Origin: Victivallales bacterium
Lineage (GTDB): Bacteria > Verrucomicrobiota > Lentisphaeria > Victivallales > Victivallaceae
NCBI GenBank assembly: GCA_030634125.1
Contig: DAOWBJ010000083.1
Coordinates: 1-7,032 of the forward strand
Reading direction: 5' to 3'
DNA: 7,032 bases
The notes beneath the pieces were generated by a model. That model did no database searches. It was given only the letters and a program-made list of their open reading frames with translations, and was not told where the DNA came from. Numbering within the stretch: the stretch's first letter is position 1; the number at the start of each line of letters is the position of its first letter. The translations under genes and the position numbers were made by a program. Positions 5,435-7,032 of this stretch are shown piece by piece.

Positions 5435-6194
5435 CCCGTCATCAATGCGCCCGGTGGAGGTGGCACGGCTTATCAACTCCACTGAACTGGGCTTTGTGCT
5501 GCCGCAGGCGCGGATTTACCGGGATTTCAACCGTGTGGGATTCCGTATTGCGGCTTCCGACAACTCGCAAAATATAAATCTACTCAAATACATTGCCTGG
5601 ATGTATGACCAGAAGCACACATTACGGGACGATGTTTTGGGACGTTCGTATGAAGAGCGCCGGGAATCCGAACGGCAACGCCAGGCGGAGCAGTCGCTGT
5701 CCGGTCGCGACATCGGACCGCTGCCGGAAGTCGGCAATCTCCGGCGGAAAGCCGAGTGTGAACACAATTTCCGGCTTTTCTGCGATAGTTATTTTCAGGA
5801 AACCTTCTCGCTGGAATGGTCAGAAGATCACATCAAGGTGATCGTGAAGATCGAAACGGCGGTATTGTCAGGCGGCTTGTTCGCGCTGGCGCTGCCGCGC
5901 GGTATGGGTATGACGAGTCTTGCCGAAGCCGCCTGTTTATGGGCAATGCTCTACGGGCACCGCGAGTTTGTGGCACTGATCGGGGCAACGGAAAGCACCG
6001 CTTTGGAAATCCTCGACAGCATCAAGATCGAGCTTGACGTTAACGAACTGCTGGCGGAAGATTTCCCGGAGGTCTGCTATCCGGTCGCCCAGCTTGACGG
6101 GATCGCCAACCGCTGCGCCGGGGCAGAAAATCTCCGGCGTTATGCCGTGTACCATCATCCGCCCGGGCGACATGGCCGATACCATTCTGGATAA
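5421..6194 (+). pseudogene. Phage terminase large subunit, N-terminal fragment with altered Walker A
   Basis: ATG 5421 lies inside the end of the preceding gene (14-base overlap), indicating coupled translation; an upstream in-frame candidate at 5391 is out-of-frame sequence of that gene. Residues 1-62 form a small domain resembling the preceding 70-residue protein. A highly charged linker (SYEERRESERQRQAEQ, 77-92) follows. The ATPase domain then begins: RDIGPLPEVGN (96-106), then SEDHIKVIVKIETAVLSGGL (134-153), then the Walker A region LALPRGMGMTSL (156-167). The normally invariant lysine is M164 (codon ATG, 5910-5912). ACLWAMLYGHREFVALIGA (171-189) continues the family. After residue 234 (about base 6122) the frame is wrong and ends at 6194; the true continuation is in the frame starting at 6118. 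The terminase would translocate DNA into the capsid; this copy cannot work. Confidence 0.85.
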
Positions 6195-6951
6195 ACAGAA
6201 ACATCCAGACTGGAACGGCGAAAAAACACGCATGATCTACAAGTTCCCGGACAACACGAAGCTCTGGAAAAAATATGCCGAGATCAGGGCCGAATCACTG
6301 CGCACTGACGGCAATTTCCAGGCGGCAACCGATTTTTACCTGGAACATCGGGAAGCGATGGACTCTGGAGCGGAAGTATCGTGGGACGCACGGTATAATC
6401 ATGATGAAATTTCCGCGCTTCAGCACGCGATGAACCTGAAGTTCCAGGATAAAGCGGCTTTTAGGAGCGAATATCAGAACGATCCATTGCCGGATGACGA
6501 CAGCGATGAAGCTCTGCTGACCGTGGACGAAATAGCCTCAAAAGTCAATGGTTTGAAGCAAAGCCGCATCCCGATGGCCTGCGATAAGCTGACAATGTTT
6601 ATCGACGTGCAGAAAGCGCTGCTGTTTTATGTGGTGACCGCTTGGAACGATGAGTTTACCGGGGCGGTTATCGACTATGGAGCGTGCCCGGATCAGCGGC
6701 GACGGATGTTTTCGCTGCCGGATGCCAACCCGACAATTCAGAGTGTTTTCCCGCAGACCGGATTCGAGGGCGCATTGTATGCGGCACTGACAGAACTGAC
6801 TGATGATTATTTATCGCGTGAATGGTCGCGCGAGGACGGAGCTATGTTCAAAATAGAACGTGCTATGATCGACGCCAACTGGGGTCAGAGTTGGGGTGTC
6901 AAACCTGAGCGTTTTTTGAAAAATTTCTTCACCTGCTTTTTTCTTTTTTGA
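6118..6951 (+). pseudogene. Same terminase, C-terminal fragment, truncated at its 3' end
   Basis: In frame +1 the terminase resumes at PGQKISGVMPCTIIRPGD (from 6118) and runs through MADTILDKQKHPDWNGEK, YAEIRAES and ALQHAMNLKFQDKAAF to LTMFIDVQ (from 6589), a likely nuclease-domain strand with its metal-binding aspartate. VIDYGACPDQ and MIDANWGQS follow. The first ATG in this part is at 6142, with no ribosome-binding site, so it was not an independent gene. Compared with recalled relatives, the segment between Walker A and PGQKI, which holds Walker B and the catalytic glutamate, is missing. After GQS (about base 6890) the protein runs into a foreign AT-rich tail (KPERFLKNFFTCFFLF) and stops at 6949-6951, losing the rest of the nuclease domain. 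Two separate breaks plus the Walker A change make this a pseudogene. Confidence 0.8.
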
Positions 6952-7032
6952 GGTTAAAAGCCTGTTTTCTTTTGGAAAACAAGCTACTGCCGATATTATT
7001 TTTTTGCCATTCAGCAACCTCTTTTGCCGAAA
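6890..7032 (-). other. AT-rich terminal segment, possible remnant of a dispersed repeat or prepilin leader
   Basis: From about 6890 the terminase sequence is replaced by AT- and pyrimidine-rich DNA. On the minus strand one frame from 7030 to the TGA at 6931-6929 reads SAKEVAEWQKNNIG and later SKRKQAFNLKKEK. I recall this style of leader directly before prepilin-type FTLIELLVVIAIIAIL sequences in Lentisphaerota genomes, where it occurs in many copies. Here it stops before any such hydrophobic helix. There is also a 7-bp hairpin, TGTTTTC-TTTTG-GAAAACA (6963-6981). No gene is called on either strand; the similarity is from memory and unverified. Confidence 0.4.

Noticed and set aside
6105..6130. 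Programmed frameshift, intron or intein in the terminase
   Set aside because: There is no extra sequence to splice out, no slippery heptamer with a clear stimulator, and family sequence is missing rather than displaced.
6811..7017. Minus-strand frame of 68 residues at the right end
   Set aside because: Half of it is antisense to the terminase; the neighbouring minus frame gives the better leader-like reading.
1..7032. tRNA, rRNA, CRISPR array or insertion sequence with a transposase
   Set aside because: No cloverleaf-like sequence, no regularly spaced direct repeats and no transposase motif were seen on either strand.

Overview
The window looks like a decaying prophage from a bacterium of the Lentisphaerota (Victivallis-like) or a close Planctomycetota-Verrucomicrobiota-Chlamydiota (PVC) relative. 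That assignment rests on recalled resemblance of the replication, packaging and hypothetical proteins to phage genes common in those genomes, and on a short antisense reading at the right end that resembles the leader found before prepilin-like proteins there. No database search was possible, so the taxon is an inference.

Layout. Positions 2-990 (+) hold a DEAD/DEAH helicase cut at the left window edge and broken inside. Positions 1027-1908 (+) hold an archaeo-eukaryotic-type primase-polymerase with an in-frame TAG near its start and no intact C-terminus. Positions 1685-3322 (-) hold a two-gene cassette resembling AbiE-type toxin-antitoxin systems: a winged-helix protein upstream, overlapping a nucleotidyltransferase that has lost its C-terminal part. 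The primase and nucleotidyltransferase are damaged tail to tail at about 1870-1985. Positions 3323-3585 are an AT-rich, mostly non-coding stretch with inverted repeats and a possible gene remnant.

From 3586 to 6951 (+) runs a compact phage packaging module: a ParB/Srx-DNA methyltransferase fusion, a conserved phage protein of unknown function, a 70-residue protein, and a terminase large subunit. The first three look intact. The terminase carries a Walker A lysine-to-methionine change, an internal deletion with a frameshift, and a truncated end. The last ~140 bases (about 6890-7032) are AT-rich sequence of different origin that replaces the rest of the terminase.

How it fits together. In a working phage the helicase and primase would replicate the DNA, the methyltransferase would modify it, and the small protein plus terminase would package it. 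Here at least three core genes are broken by separate lesions, two of them deletions whose junctions look like microhomology joins. This is best read as a defective prophage whose remaining intact genes (methyltransferase, two small proteins and perhaps the winged-helix regulator) may still be expressed. Assembly or sequencing error could explain single-base lesions, but hardly the loss of whole protein segments in two genes.
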